NCBI GenBank assembly: GCA_016928975.1
Contig: JAFGJR010000033.1
Coordinates: 1-64,000 of the forward strand
Reading direction: 5' to 3'
Source of the DNA: Sedimentisphaerales bacterium
Lineage (GTDB): Bacteria > Planctomycetota > Phycisphaerae > Sedimentisphaerales > SG8-4
DNA length: 64,000 bases
The translations under genes and the position numbers were made by a program. Positions 25,969 to 35,261 of the stretch are shown one piece after another. Within the stretch, counting starts at the first letter, position 1, and the number at the start of each line of letters is the position of its first letter. The notes under the pieces were generated by a model, which worked only from the letters and a program-made list of their open reading frames with translations, searched no databases and was not told the DNA's origin.

Positions 25969-28653
25969 ATGATGCGACCCAATGATAATCTCAGTCCGGC
26001 GATGCGGCAGTTTCACCATTTTAAGGGTAAGCACCCGGACTGCATTCTGTTCTTTCGCATGGGGGATTTCTACGAGACGTTCTATGAAGACGCCAAGACT
26101 TGCTCGAAGGTGCTCGGACTGACGCTGACAAGCCGGGACAAAGGCAGCGCGAACCCCGTGCCGCTGGCGGGCGTGCCGTACCATGCGATCGATGGATATC
26201 TCAAGAAGATGCTCCAGGCCGGCTATCGCGTCGCGGTCTGCGAGCAGGTCGAGGATCCAAAGACCGCCAAGGGAGTCGTCAAGCGCGACGTCGTGCGCAT
26301 CGTGACGCCCGGCACGCTCACCGACGATATGCTTCTGGAGGACAAGAAGGACAACTTCCTGTGCGCGATCGACCTGAATGCGACCGGCCGTGCAGCGCTG
26401 AGCTGGGTGGATGTCTCGACGGGGCATTTCTTCGTGCAACGCGTGGCGGAGAAGGATCTGCTCAGCGAATTGCAGCGGCTGGCTCCGGCGGAATGCCTCC
26501 TGGCCGACCGGCGAGGCGAATTGTTCGAGCTGGAGACCCGGAAACTCGCCAAAGACGTCAGCCAACTGATCCGCGCGATCATCACGGAGCGGCCAAGCTG
26601 GTACTTCGATCCCTACCAGGCGAAACAGCGGCTGCTCAAGCACTTCGGCGCCGGCACCCTGGAGGGTTTCGGGCTCGACGATGGCGATCAGGACCTGATC
26701 CCCCCGGCAGGAGCCGTCATCGAGTACCTCCACGAGACGCAGAAGACCACGCTGGGACACATCCAGAGCCTGCGCAAGGTCAGTCGGGGCCAGTTCCTGC
26801 AGATTGACCCGGCCTCGCTGCGCAGCCTGGAGATCCTGCAAACGATTCGTGCGGAGAGCCGCAAAGGGTCGTTGCTGGCCTGCCTCGATGAAACGCTGAC
26901 CGGCATGGGCGGCCGGATGTTTCGCAACTGGCTGTGCATGCCGCTGTGTGATGTCGCATCCATCGAGGCGCGCCAGGACGCCGTCCGGGAATTGAAAGAA
27001 GATGCCCAGAGGCTGTCGCAAATCCGCGAGCTGCTGGCCGACGTCGCAGATACAGAGCGCATCGCGGCCCGCATCAGCACCTTCCGCGCCAGTCCACGAG
27101 ATCTGCTGGCCCTCACCCGCACGTTGCGCCAGGTGCCGCAACTGCGTAGCCTGCTCACGGGGTTGCAGGCGGATTTGAGCGTCCGCCTGGCCCAGGCGTG
27201 TGACAGCATGGACGAGCTGACCGGCCTGCTCGAATCGGCCATCGAGCCGGACTGTCCGCCACATTTGCGCGAGGGCGGTGTGATACGAAACGGATTCTCG
27301 GAGGAGCTTGATCGGCTGCGATCCATTTCCACCGACGGCCAGAGCTGGTTGCGCAACTACCAGAAGCAGGAAGCCCAGCGCACCGGCATCGCGAACCTGA
27401 AGGTCGGCTTCAACAACGTCTTCGGCTACTACATCGAGGTCTCGAACGCTTCATCGGACAAGGTTCCGCCCGACTATGTCCGCAAGCAGACGGTCAAAAA
27501 CGCTGAGCGATACATCACCGAGCCGCTCAAGCATTACGAGAACGAGGTGCTCACGGCCGAGGACAAGGCCCTGGAGCTGGAGCAGCGGTTATTCGAAGAG
27601 CTTCGTCAGGAATCGGCCAAGTATATCTCTCGCCTTCAGCAGCTCGCCGACACGATCGGCCAATGCGACTGCCTGGCCTCGCTGGCCTATCTGGCCGCCC
27701 GACGCAACTACTGCCGGCCGAAGGTCACTGCCGAATCGCGACTGGCGATCCGCGAGGGAAAACACCCCGTGCTCGCGGAGATGCTCGGCGCCGAATTCGT
27801 GCCCAACGACGTGGAGCTGGGTTGTGGGGCAGGGGACATCGCGGTCATCACCGGCCCGAATATGAGCGGAAAGAGCACCTACATTCGCCAGATTGCCCTG
27901 CTCGTGCTGATGGCGCAGACCGGCTCATTCATCCCGGCAAAGGAAGCGGAGATTGGGCTGGTGGATCGAATCTTCACCCGCGTCGGCGCATCGGACGAAC
28001 TGGCGCGGGGCCAGTCCACATTCATGGTCGAGATGACCGAGACGGCCAATATCATCAACAACGCCACCGACCGGTCGCTCGTGATCCTGGACGAGGTTGG
28101 CCGGGGCACGAGCACCTACGACGGCCTGGCGCTGGCCTGGGCGATCACGGAGCACGTCGCCACGCGCCTCAAGTGCCGCACTCTGTTCGCCACGCATTAC
28201 CATGAGCTGACGGAGCTGACCGAGTTGTTCGACAACATCCACAACTACAATGTGGCGGTGCGTGAGTGGATGGACGAGGTGGTTTTTCTGCACCGCATCG
28301 TGCCGGGCGGCACCGACAAGAGCTACGGCATCCACGTGGCCAAGCTCGCCGGCATTCCCAGATCGATCCTCGCTCGCTCCCACGAGATACTCGAAGAGCT
28401 CGAGGCGGCTTTTCCCAGGGAAGCCTCCAGTGACCGCCTGGCCCGCCACAAGACAAGAAAGCCGGATGAAGACGCTCTGTTCATTGAGAAGCACAAATCC
28501 GTTCTCGACAAGCTTGCCGGGATCGACGTCGACCATCTTACCCCCCTGGAGGCCATCAACCTGCTCAGTCAGATCAAGGGTGAGATCGGCGGCAATGAAG
28601 GAGGCAGCCGGGACGGTCCGTTTCGTCGTGGCGACCGTCCCCCGGCCCTATGA
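25969..28653 (+). CDS. mutS: DNA mismatch repair protein MutS
   Basis: MutS recognises mismatches and recruits MutL. The 894-residue protein has the mismatch-recognition motif FFRMGDFYETF (Phe-x-Glu) near residue 30, lever/clamp domains, Walker A GPNMSGKST near residue 629, Walker B LVILDEVGRG, the signature GTSTYDGLALAWA and the C-terminal ATPase dimer region, ending with an Arg-rich tail. Full length. No Shine-Dalgarno precedes the ATG; with the promoter at 25933-25960 the message should be leaderless. A second ATG follows immediately (MM start). Confidence 0.97.
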   Translation: MMRPNDNLSPAMRQFHHFKGKHPDCILFFRMGDFYETFYEDAKTCSKVLGLTLTSRDKGSANPVPLAGVPYHAIDGYLKKMLQAGYRVAVCEQVEDPKTAKGVVKRDVVRIVTPGTLTDDMLLEDKKDNFLCAIDLNATGRAALSWVDVSTGHFFVQRVAEKDLLSELQRLAPAECLLADRRGELFELETRKLAKDVSQLIRAIITERPSWYFDPYQAKQRLLKHFGAGTLEGFGLDDGDQDLIPPAGAVIEYLHETQKTTLGHIQSLRKVSRGQFLQIDPASLRSLEILQTIRAESRKGSLLACLDETLTGMGGRMFRNWLCMPLCDVASIEARQDAVRELKEDAQRLSQIRELLADVADTERIAARISTFRASPRDLLALTRTLRQVPQLRSLLTGLQADLSVRLAQACDSMDELTGLLESAIEPDCPPHLREGGVIRNGFSEELDRLRSISTDGQSWLRNYQKQEAQRTGIANLKVGFNNVFGYYIEVSNASSDKVPPDYVRKQTVKNAERYITEPLKHYENEVLTAEDKALELEQRLFEELRQESAKYISRLQQLADTIGQCDCLASLAYLAARRNYCRPKVTAESRLAIREGKHPVLAEMLGAEFVPNDVELGCGAGDIAVITGPNMSGKSTYIRQIALLVLMAQTGSFIPAKEAEIGLVDRIFTRVGASDELARGQSTFMVEMTETANIINNATDRSLVILDEVGRGTSTYDGLALAWAITEHVATRLKCRTLFATHYHELTELTELFDNIHNYNVAVREWMDEVVFLHRIVPGGTDKSYGIHVAKLAGIPRSILARSHEILEELEAAFPREASSDRLARHKTRKPDEDALFIEKHKSVLDKLAGIDVDHLTPLEAINLLSQIKGEIGGNEGGSRDGPFRRGDRPPAL

Positions 28654-28751
28654 GAGGTGTGAGCAACAGCCTATTGTGCTATCACGAGACCCTGTCGCAG
28701 CGACGCTGCGGAGGTGACGAAACATGATGTCCGCGTGGTGTTGCGGCTCTT

Positions 28752-28814
28752 GAGGGCGGCATGCCGGCGGCCGGGAATACTCCCGGCGAGCTTCGACTCG
28801 CATGCCAGGCCCTC
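28752..28814. other. Three-way-junction-like palindromic structure
   Basis: The outer stem GAGGGC-GGCATGC (28752-28764) pairs with GCATGCC-AG-GCCCTC (28800-28814) with a 2-base bulge. Inside are GCCGGGA/TCCCGGC (28770-28776 and 28781-28787, loop ATAC) and a smaller GAG/CTC hairpin. No T tract follows on either strand. It lies between convergent mutS and the barrel gene, so it may be a bidirectional end structure or a structured repeat. The rest of 28654-28919 shows nothing else. Confidence 0.5.
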
Positions 28815-28919
28815 GGTGTCGCATTCCATCGTACGCGCAGGTGGTAGGCTTCCTGGTGTGAAGTTCAAGTACAATCCATTGCGCGACGTGTGCGACAAAC
28901 GCGACTGCCTGATGTGATG

Positions 28920-29513
28920 TTAGAAGAAATAGTAGTGGACGCCCGCGGTTACCCAAATGCCGTTCATACCGAGATCCGCCTTATCATTGCTGCCCAGATC
29001 CGCATCGGCATTGAGGAAGGCGAACCGATAGCCGACCTCGAAGTTGAATCCCAGTTCCGGGATTTCCTGGAAGAAGAACTCGGCGCCGAACATGGGGCCG
29101 ACGGTCCAGCCATCGACACTGGGCGACATGTCATTGGCGCCCGTGTCAATGTCCAGGCCTGCGGTGCCCCAACCGCCCTCGACACCGACATAGAACTTGC
29201 TGTGATCGCGAAGGATCGGCGCGAACATGAACTTCCCACCCAGCAGCCAGATGCTGGCGTCCGTGTCACCGGCGCCGGCAGGAATGTCGAGATCGAGGCT
29301 TACATTGGCCTGCCAGATGGATCCCTCGATGCCGAATCTGTCGAACCAGCCTCTGACACTGAGACCCTGGAGGTAGTTGCCAAGATACATGCCCTCATAA
29401 CCCACGCCGACGGTCACCTTGGAAGGGAGATCCGTTCCGTCAGCAGCGACTGCGCTGGTCGAGAGCACAAACAGCAGCAACAGCGCAGTCACTCCAAGAT
29501 ACACTTTCTTCAT
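28920..29513 (-). CDS. Outer-membrane beta-barrel protein
   Basis: A 197-residue protein with signal peptide (MKKVYLGVTALLLLFVLSTS, cleaved near AVAA), then alternating amphipathic strands (KVTVGVGYEGMYLGNYL, FYVGVEGGWG, FGAEFFFQEIPELGF, FEVGYRFAFLNA) and a C-terminal strand ending in Phe (GVHYYFF), the barrel-insertion signal. It fits an OmpA/OmpW-like 8-stranded barrel; no specific role is evident. The start was placed at 29513 because the signal peptide begins there and AAGGGGA lies upstream. Confidence 0.83.
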   Translation of the reverse strand: MKKVYLGVTALLLLFVLSTSAVAADGTDLPSKVTVGVGYEGMYLGNYLQGLSVRGWFDRFGIEGSIWQANVSLDLDIPAGAGDTDASIWLLGGKFMFAPILRDHSKFYVGVEGGWGTAGLDIDTGANDMSPSVDGWTVGPMFGAEFFFQEIPELGFNFEVGYRFAFLNADADLGSNDKADLGMNGIWVTAGVHYYFF

Positions 29514-29801
29514 CTTTCGTCCCCTTTCATACACACCAGGAAGCCAAACCACCTACCGAGACATACCTAATTCACTACACCATCGTGCTGCCGGGTGCAC
29601 CGCAACCGACAGCACGGTACTGTGCCCCGACACGAATAATCAATAAATCGTCAAGTCGCCAGAGAAAACTTCAATGAGGGGCGAAAAAAACTGCGATAGT
29701 GCGAGTCCCGATTGATTTCGCAACGGCGTCGGCGCTCGGTGACCGGTCAAACAGCAATGGTCTGATCGAGCGGGGGAAGATCGGTAGCGTGTGCCACATG
29801 A

Positions 29802-31115
29802 CTACTGCGCGTACTTGCGATAGGCGAGCTCGTCGAGGAGTCTGATCTGCTGAAGGACCAGGCCGTAATGGCTGCCGGGCGGCTTCTCCTCAATGGTCAG
29901 GCCGCGCCAGTCCTTGGCGAAATTGCCCGAGTAGCACAGCCACGCCGTTCGCCCATCGGCGCCGATGAACTTCGTGGGGATGTTGAGGAAGTAACCTTGC
30001 TCGCCGAAGTTCCGCATGTAGGTCACAAGTCGCCAAGGACCCGTCAGGACATCCGCTTCAACGATATAGGAGTTCATCTTTGCGCACGTGGGCCAGCCGT
30101 CGGTGATGCACATCAAGTACTTCTTCAGCGGGGGGTCGTACGTGGCTGTGACACAGCCGCAATTGTTGTTCCAGTCGATCAGGGGCTGAATTCTCGCAAA
30201 GTCACTCGTCCAGATGGGTCTGCCTCCGGAATCATGGCCGGCGAAGAACTCGTACTTCGACGCGTCGTTGATGGCTTCGATGCTCGGCGTGACACGCAGC
30301 AGGTAAATCTGGTCGCCACTGATCCAGCTCAGATTGCCAAAACGCGGCTTCGGATCGGGCTCTGGGGCGCCGTGGGCAACGAGGTAAGCTTTGCCGTCCG
30401 GCGAGTGCTCCATATTCTTGCCGAAATCCACAACATGTGGCGCTCCAATTTTGACTGGATAACCCCACATGCCTGTTTCCCCAAAGAGTGGCCTTGCCGG
30501 CGTATGGGGCGTGTCGATCCATGTCCTGCCGAAGTCCTTGGAGATACGAAAGCCAACAAAGGGCCCCAGCCAGGGCCAATTGAAGGCTTGCTTGCCATAG
30601 TGGACCATACCGTCCGGCGCGAGGCAGTACGTGCCGTAGTACCACAGGCCGTTGTGCACAAGGCTGCCACACGGATAGCGGCCGCGGTACGGTAATGCGT
30701 CGCCCTTCGTAAGGCCGACGCTGATCACTTTCAGACTGACCGGATCGTCACCGATCAAGACGGCCTGACCAGTCATCGCGTCCGGGCCGACGCCGCTGTT
30801 GGAGCTGTCTCGTTGCCCATCGACACGCGGCACACTGCCGTCGGTGTACGGCGAGTAGAGGTTCCCGTCCGAGGCCCAACTCGGATACCACGTATCGGCG
30901 AAGTGGTAGTCGCTGTGGACTCCCAGAAAGGCGACGCCGACGACATCCTTGGAGGGCTCGAACGGGCAATCCGCCGGCGGCTGGGATGGCCAAATGAACG
31001 GCTTGAAGTGCTGGCCCTCCTCGTGTTCGATCACGGCTGATGCGCACGTACACCAGCACGCTGTCAGTGCAAGTATGATGCACAGTGCGTCTCTGCCTCC
31101 GGCAAGAGACTTCAT
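29802..31115 (-). CDS. Secreted beta-propeller-like protein, function unknown
   Basis: A 437-residue exported protein with a signal peptide (ALCIILALTACWCTCASA). The mature part has the segments DTWYPSWASDGNLYSPYTDG, RISKDFGRTWIDTPHTPA, ATYDPPLKKYLMCITDG and AWLCYSGNFAKDWRG. The SKDFGRTW pattern resembles an Asp-box of sialidases, and the layout resembles DUF4185/GH43-like five-bladed propellers. It may act on or bind glycans, but I cannot name catalytic residues. The short gap to ftsY (32 bases) suggests these minus-strand genes are read together. Confidence 0.6.
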   Translation of the reverse strand: MKSLAGGRDALCIILALTACWCTCASAVIEHEEGQHFKPFIWPSQPPADCPFEPSKDVVGVAFLGVHSDYHFADTWYPSWASDGNLYSPYTDGSVPRVDGQRDSSNSGVGPDAMTGQAVLIGDDPVSLKVISVGLTKGDALPYRGRYPCGSLVHNGLWYYGTYCLAPDGMVHYGKQAFNWPWLGPFVGFRISKDFGRTWIDTPHTPARPLFGETGMWGYPVKIGAPHVVDFGKNMEHSPDGKAYLVAHGAPEPDPKPRFGNLSWISGDQIYLLRVTPSIEAINDASKYEFFAGHDSGGRPIWTSDFARIQPLIDWNNNCGCVTATYDPPLKKYLMCITDGWPTCAKMNSYIVEADVLTGPWRLVTYMRNFGEQGYFLNIPTKFIGADGRTAWLCYSGNFAKDWRGLTIEEKPPGSHYGLVLQQIRLLDELAYRKYAQ

Positions 31116-31146
31116 ATCGTGCCTCCTTCTGCAAGCGATTTCCGAC

Positions 31147-32079
31147 TTAGCGGCCTGGCTCGAACAGGGCCTCGACGAACGCGCTGGGATCGAACTCCGC
31201 GATGTCCTCGGGTTTCTCGCCCAGACCGACGAACTTGACGGGGATGTCGAGCTTGTCCTTGATAGCGATCACGATCCCGCCACGCGCGGTGCCGTCGAGC
31301 TTGGCCAGGAAGATGCCGGTGACCTGGATCGCCTCAGTGAACAGCTTGGCCTGTGAGATGGCGTTCTGGCCGGTCGTCGCGTCCAGGACGAGCAGCACCT
31401 CGTGCGGCGCCGTAGGGATCTTTCGGGCGACCACGTCGCGGATCTTGGTGAGCTGCTGCATGAGGTCCTTCTTGGTATGCAGTCGGCCGGCGGTGTCGAG
31501 GATCAGGATTTCCGCATTCCGAGCCAGTGCCGCTTCACAAGCGTCGAAGGCCACGGCGGCGGGATCGCTGCCCGCCTGGTGCCTGACGATCTGCACGCCG
31601 ATCCGCTCGGCCCAGATCGTCAGTTGCTCGACTGCGGCGGCGCGGAACGTGTCACACGCCGCGACGATGACGTTCCTGCCGTTGCGCTTGAAGATATGGG
31701 CGAGCTTGGCGATGCTCGTCGTCTTGCCGGTCCCGTTGACGCCGGCGACGAGAATCACGGTCGGCCCGGTCTCGGCAACCCGCAACTGCCTGTCGCCGGG
31801 GGGCCAGTAGCTCTTCATGTGTTCCTTGAGGAACGGGATCACTTCTTCCGCGCTGGCGATCTTGCGGCTGTGATAGGCCTCTCGCAGCTCCGAGGTCAGT
31901 TTCTCCGTGGTCTCGACGCCGATGTCGTCCTGGATCAGCGTCTCCTCCAGCTCATCGAGCAACTGGTCGTCGATCTTGCGGCCGATACTCAGCACGGACG
32001 AAAGCGAATTGCTGATGGCGGTCCGGGTTTTGCCCAGCCGCTCCTTCAAGTACTCCGCCGTCTTCGAGAATATTCCCAT
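31147..32079 (-). CDS. ftsY: Signal recognition particle receptor FtsY
   Basis: FtsY is the SRP receptor at the cytoplasmic membrane. The 310-residue protein has only the NG core: an N domain with a four-helix bundle (FSKTAEYLKERLGKT), G1 GVNGTGKTT near residue 107, DTFRAAAVEQL, G3 DTAGRLHT, the TKLDG-equivalent AKLDGTARGG and GLGEKPEDIAEFD. The acidic A domain of E. coli is missing, as in many bacteria. The start at 32079 has AAGGGA upstream; the longer frame (32103) lacks one. Confidence 0.95.
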   Translation of the reverse strand: MGIFSKTAEYLKERLGKTRTAISNSLSSVLSIGRKIDDQLLDELEETLIQDDIGVETTEKLTSELREAYHSRKIASAEEVIPFLKEHMKSYWPPGDRQLRVAETGPTVILVAGVNGTGKTTSIAKLAHIFKRNGRNVIVAACDTFRAAAVEQLTIWAERIGVQIVRHQAGSDPAAVAFDACEAALARNAEILILDTAGRLHTKKDLMQQLTKIRDVVARKIPTAPHEVLLVLDATTGQNAISQAKLFTEAIQVTGIFLAKLDGTARGGIVIAIKDKLDIPVKFVGLGEKPEDIAEFDPSAFVEALFEPGR

Positions 32080-32310
32080 AATCCCTTTCCGTGCAGAAAT
32101 CACGTAGTGCCCAGGTGCAATTGCAGCCTGCGACAGATGCGGTTCTCAATCCACCAATGATGGTATCGGCTTCTGACGGAATTGCAAGGACTTCATCGCT
32201 CCTTCCCATTCTCGAAGAACTACAGTAAGCTGGTGTCATCACGGCAGGAGCATGGCGGCGGTGATGGATAGTAGGATAGCCCGCGGCAGTGGAATGAAGG
32301 AGGTTGCGAC

Positions 32311-32823
32311 GTGCCCGATTCTGTGGACATATGCGTCAGGCAGGTGCAACTCGGCGACGCGGAGGCGATTGTCCGGGTTCTGAACCCGATCATTGAGGCA
32401 GGCGCATATACGATCCTCGACGCGCCTCTGACGGCGGCGGCCGAGAGACGATACATCATGCGGCTTCCGGAGCGGGCGATTTTCCATGTGGCGCAGATGC
32501 CGGGCGACGGCGCGATCGTCGGCTTGCAGACGCTGGAGCCATTTGTCGAATACACGCGCGTCTGCGATCATGTGGGAGTGATTGCCACATTTGTCGCTCT
32601 TGAGTGCCGTCGTCAGGGCGTCGGGGCAAGGTTGTTCGAGGCCACGTTTGACTCAGCTCGTCAGAAAGGCTATGAGAAGATGTTCACGTACGTGCGAGGC
32701 GACAATCGTGCGGCCCTGAACGCCTATCTGAAACAGGGTTTCAGGATCATCGGGACCTCGGCGCGGCACGCCAAGATCGGCGGTCGTTACATCGACGAAG
32801 TCATCATCGAGAAGTTCTTGTAG
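32311..32823 (+). CDS. GNAT N-acetyltransferase
   Basis: A 170-residue protein of the GNAT superfamily: VRQVQLGDAEAIVRVLNP at the N-terminus, acetyl-CoA-binding motif A ATFVALECRRQGVGARLFEA with (R/Q)xxGxG/A, and motif B YVRGDNRAALNAYLKQGFRI. The substrate is unknown; phosphinothricin-type acetyltransferases are the nearest look-alikes. GTG start at 32311, with AAGGAGG 8 bases upstream. It begins a plus-strand run of small genes. Confidence 0.85.
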   Translation: MPDSVDICVRQVQLGDAEAIVRVLNPIIEAGAYTILDAPLTAAAERRYIMRLPERAIFHVAQMPGDGAIVGLQTLEPFVEYTRVCDHVGVIATFVALECRRQGVGARLFEATFDSARQKGYEKMFTYVRGDNRAALNAYLKQGFRIIGTSARHAKIGGRYIDEVIIEKFL

Positions 32824-32872
32824 CAGCGGGATTCATGAAAAGGGGTACGGCGTTCGTTGCGTGGAGAGCCGG

Positions 32873-33451
32873 ATGAAGGAAACGCCGAGAGCGGAGAGTT
32901 TTGCCGACGGGCAGGCGTGGCGCGCGTGGCTGGCAGAGAATCACCAGAGCCACAACGGACTGTGGCTGCTCTTTCACAAGAGGCACACGGGCAGGTCGGG
33001 GCTGACGTACGTGGAGGCCCTTGAAGAGGCGCTGTGCTTCGGCTGGATCGACGGAATCGTCAAGCGGATTGACGGCGAGAAGCACATGATCCGGTTCTCG
33101 CCGCGAAGGAAGAACAGCATCTGGTCGGAGCACAACAAGAAGCGAGTCCGCAGATTGATCCGGCAAGGGCGAATGACGCCCACCGGCCTGGCGAGAGTCC
33201 GGGAGGCCAGGGCGAACGGCCAATGGACCAAGGCGGCGGTGCGCGAGGATATCACCATCGTCCCCGCCGAGTTGATGGAGGCTCTGGCGCGCAACGAGAA
33301 AGCCCGGCTCCGTTTCGAAAGCCTCGCGCCATCCTATCGCCGCCAATTCATCTACTGGGTCGCCGTCGCCAGGCGGGACGAGACGCGACGCAGGCGGATC
33401 GAAGAGACCATTGAGCTGCTCGTCCGCAACGAGAAGCTTGGGCCGAGGTGA
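32873..33451 (+). CDS. YdeI/OmpD-associated family protein
   Basis: A 192-residue protein with the YdeI family layout: AWRAWLAENHQSHNGLWLLF, YVEALEEALCFGWIDGIVKR, FSPRRKNSIWSEHNKKRVRR, and a C-terminal RQFIYWVAVARRDETRRRRI. The family (bacteriocin-protection, YdeI-like) has unclear chemistry. The start at 32873 has GGAG 6 bases upstream; a GTG at 32861 is an alternative. It is adjacent to two acetyltransferases. Confidence 0.88.
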   Translation: MKETPRAESFADGQAWRAWLAENHQSHNGLWLLFHKRHTGRSGLTYVEALEEALCFGWIDGIVKRIDGEKHMIRFSPRRKNSIWSEHNKKRVRRLIRQGRMTPTGLARVREARANGQWTKAAVREDITIVPAELMEALARNEKARLRFESLAPSYRRQFIYWVAVARRDETRRRRIEETIELLVRNEKLGPR

Positions 33452-33477
33452 AGTCCTGGAGGTGGTGAGGGTCCGAT

Positions 33478-34008
33478 GTGCGTATGAAGATCAAGTTCGG
33501 CGACTACATGATTCGGGACTGGAGCCAGGACGATGCCGCGTCCATCGCTCAGTATGCGAACAATCGAAACGTCGCGATGTGGCTGCGCGACCGGTTTCCC
33601 TATCCGTATACGATTTACGACGCCCAGGGTTTCCTTTCGGCCGTCACCCGGCAGGACCCTCGCCAGGCGTTTGCCATAGCCACGCGGCGGGAGGCCATCG
33701 GCGGGATCGGGCTCGATATGGGCAGCGACATATACCGGTTTACCGCCGAGCTGGGGTACTGGCTGGGCGAGCCCTTCTGGGGCCGGGGGATCATGACCGA
33801 AGCGGTCGCGCGATTCACCGCCTGGGCCTTCGAGCATTTTGAGCTGTATCGCATCTACGCGAACGTCTTCGCCACCAACGCAGCGTCCGCGCGAGTCCTC
33901 GACAAAGCGGGCTTCGAGCGGGAAGGTTGCCTGCGAGCCAGCGTCTTCAAGAATGGCCAGATCCTCGATCAGTTCGTCTATGCGAAAGTGAAGGAGGGGG
34001 TTCGATGA
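33478..34008 (+). CDS. GNAT N-acetyltransferase (RimJ/RimL-like)
   Basis: A 176-residue GNAT protein of the RimJ/RimL/SpeG type: YMIRDWSQDDAASIAQYANN, AELGYWLGEPFWGRGIMTEA (acetyl-CoA motif A), LYRIYANVFATNAASARVL and AGFEREGCLR. Substrates in this group include ribosomal proteins and polyamines; none can be assigned. GTG start at 33478 with GAGGG upstream; an ATG two codons in is also possible. The stop overlaps the start of the next gene (ATGA). Confidence 0.85.
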   Translation: MRMKIKFGDYMIRDWSQDDAASIAQYANNRNVAMWLRDRFPYPYTIYDAQGFLSAVTRQDPRQAFAIATRREAIGGIGLDMGSDIYRFTAELGYWLGEPFWGRGIMTEAVARFTAWAFEHFELYRIYANVFATNAASARVLDKAGFEREGCLRASVFKNGQILDQFVYAKVKEGVR

Positions 34009-35141
34009 GCGTTGGCGCGAACGGAAAGAGCGTCGGAGGGGTCGAGATCAAAGTGAGTCGGATCGCAATCGCGTCCTCGGTGTGTGCTGTCGTTGGTGCC
34101 GTTCTGTTCCTGCCTGGCTTGATCGCCTGGCTCGATCCGAGAATCCTGTACCCTCGGTCTGCCGTCGCCGTGTGGACAGGTCAGGCGAGCGTCCTTGCCA
34201 TAGGCTGTGCGTTGCTCCTGGGCATCAGTGGATTGCTGGACATCGCGACCAGCGGCGGCCGGCGGACGGGGTATGGATTTGGCGCGATTGGAGTGGCTGC
34301 TCCGTTCCTCTTCGTTATCGGGCTCATTTGCGTGCCGATATTCGCGGGCGTCAAGCACAGTGGATTTCGCCCAAGTTGCGGAACCAACCTGTCCAGCATC
34401 GGCAAGGCGATGCTGATCTATGCCAATGACCACCAGGACGAGCTGCCCCTCGCCGGCGGCCGAGATACGACCTGGGGTCCTGGACTCAGCAATTGGACTG
34501 CTGCGAGTCGCTCCGAGGCGTTTGGCCTGGACCCGAATGGCACCGGCGGGCAAGCCACGATCAGCTCCAGTCTTTGTCTGCTGGTCCGGTACGGCGGCGT
34601 GGCGCCGAAGACTTTTGTCTGTAAGGCAGACCGCGGCACGCGCCCATTCGATCCGAACCGACTCCCTGCCGCTCACCGGGATTTGACGGCTCTCTGGGAC
34701 TTCGGTCCCGATCCTGCAAGACATTGCAGCTACTCTTATCACATGTCCTATGGTCCTTACAGGCTGACCACGTCGTACGCCCCTGACGCGCCGGTCGCCG
34801 CCGACCACGACCCGTGGATGGACGGGCCGCGACGAAAGGCCAGCGACTTCCCAAAGTTCCGGTGGGACGGATCCGTCAAGCAGCAGCGGGCGGGCAATAG
34901 CGTGCCCCACTGGCTCGATGGCCAGAATGTCCTGTTTCTCGACAGTCACGTCGAGTTCGCCAAACGGGCCTATTGTGGACTTGATAACGACAACATCTAT
35001 ACGATTTCGGCCAATTCGACCGCCGGCGATCCTCTGGGTACGCCGACCCGACTTGGCAGCCAGCCGGCCAACCGGAGGGACTCCGTTCTCGTGAACGATC
35101 CGCCGCAAGTGGGGCAGCAGGCCCCGGGGACAAGTCAGTAG
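34005..35141 (+). CDS. Membrane protein with pseudopilin-like H-X10-D[GS] domain
   Basis: A 378-residue protein with three or so hydrophobic segments (SSVCAVVGAVLFLPGLIAWL, VLAIGCALLLGISGLLDIA, GAIGVAAPFLFVIGLICVPI), then the pseudopilin-like stretch CGTNLSSIGKAMLIYANDHQ. The C-terminal signature HWLDGQNVLFLDSHVEF (H-X10-D-S) is a variant of the DUF1559-type H-X9-DG motif found in many planctomycete proteins. It overlaps the upstream GNAT gene (ATGA) and has GGAGGGGG 5 bases upstream. The next gene is a shorter paralogue. Function unknown. Confidence 0.8.
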   Translation: MSVGANGKSVGGVEIKVSRIAIASSVCAVVGAVLFLPGLIAWLDPRILYPRSAVAVWTGQASVLAIGCALLLGISGLLDIATSGGRRTGYGFGAIGVAAPFLFVIGLICVPIFAGVKHSGFRPSCGTNLSSIGKAMLIYANDHQDELPLAGGRDTTWGPGLSNWTAASRSEAFGLDPNGTGGQATISSSLCLLVRYGGVAPKTFVCKADRGTRPFDPNRLPAAHRDLTALWDFGPDPARHCSYSYHMSYGPYRLTTSYAPDAPVAADHDPWMDGPRRKASDFPKFRWDGSVKQQRAGNSVPHWLDGQNVLFLDSHVEFAKRAYCGLDNDNIYTISANSTAGDPLGTPTRLGSQPANRRDSVLVNDPPQVGQQAPGTSQ

Positions 35142-35261
35142 AATGACCTCGTGAGTCTTCTTGTCATCGCGGCTCGGATCGGGTACACTGACTGCTGTTG
35201 AGAAGTGAAGGCAACGACGCTTGTCAACTCGATGAGATGGCCTTTTTGGAGGGATGGCAAA

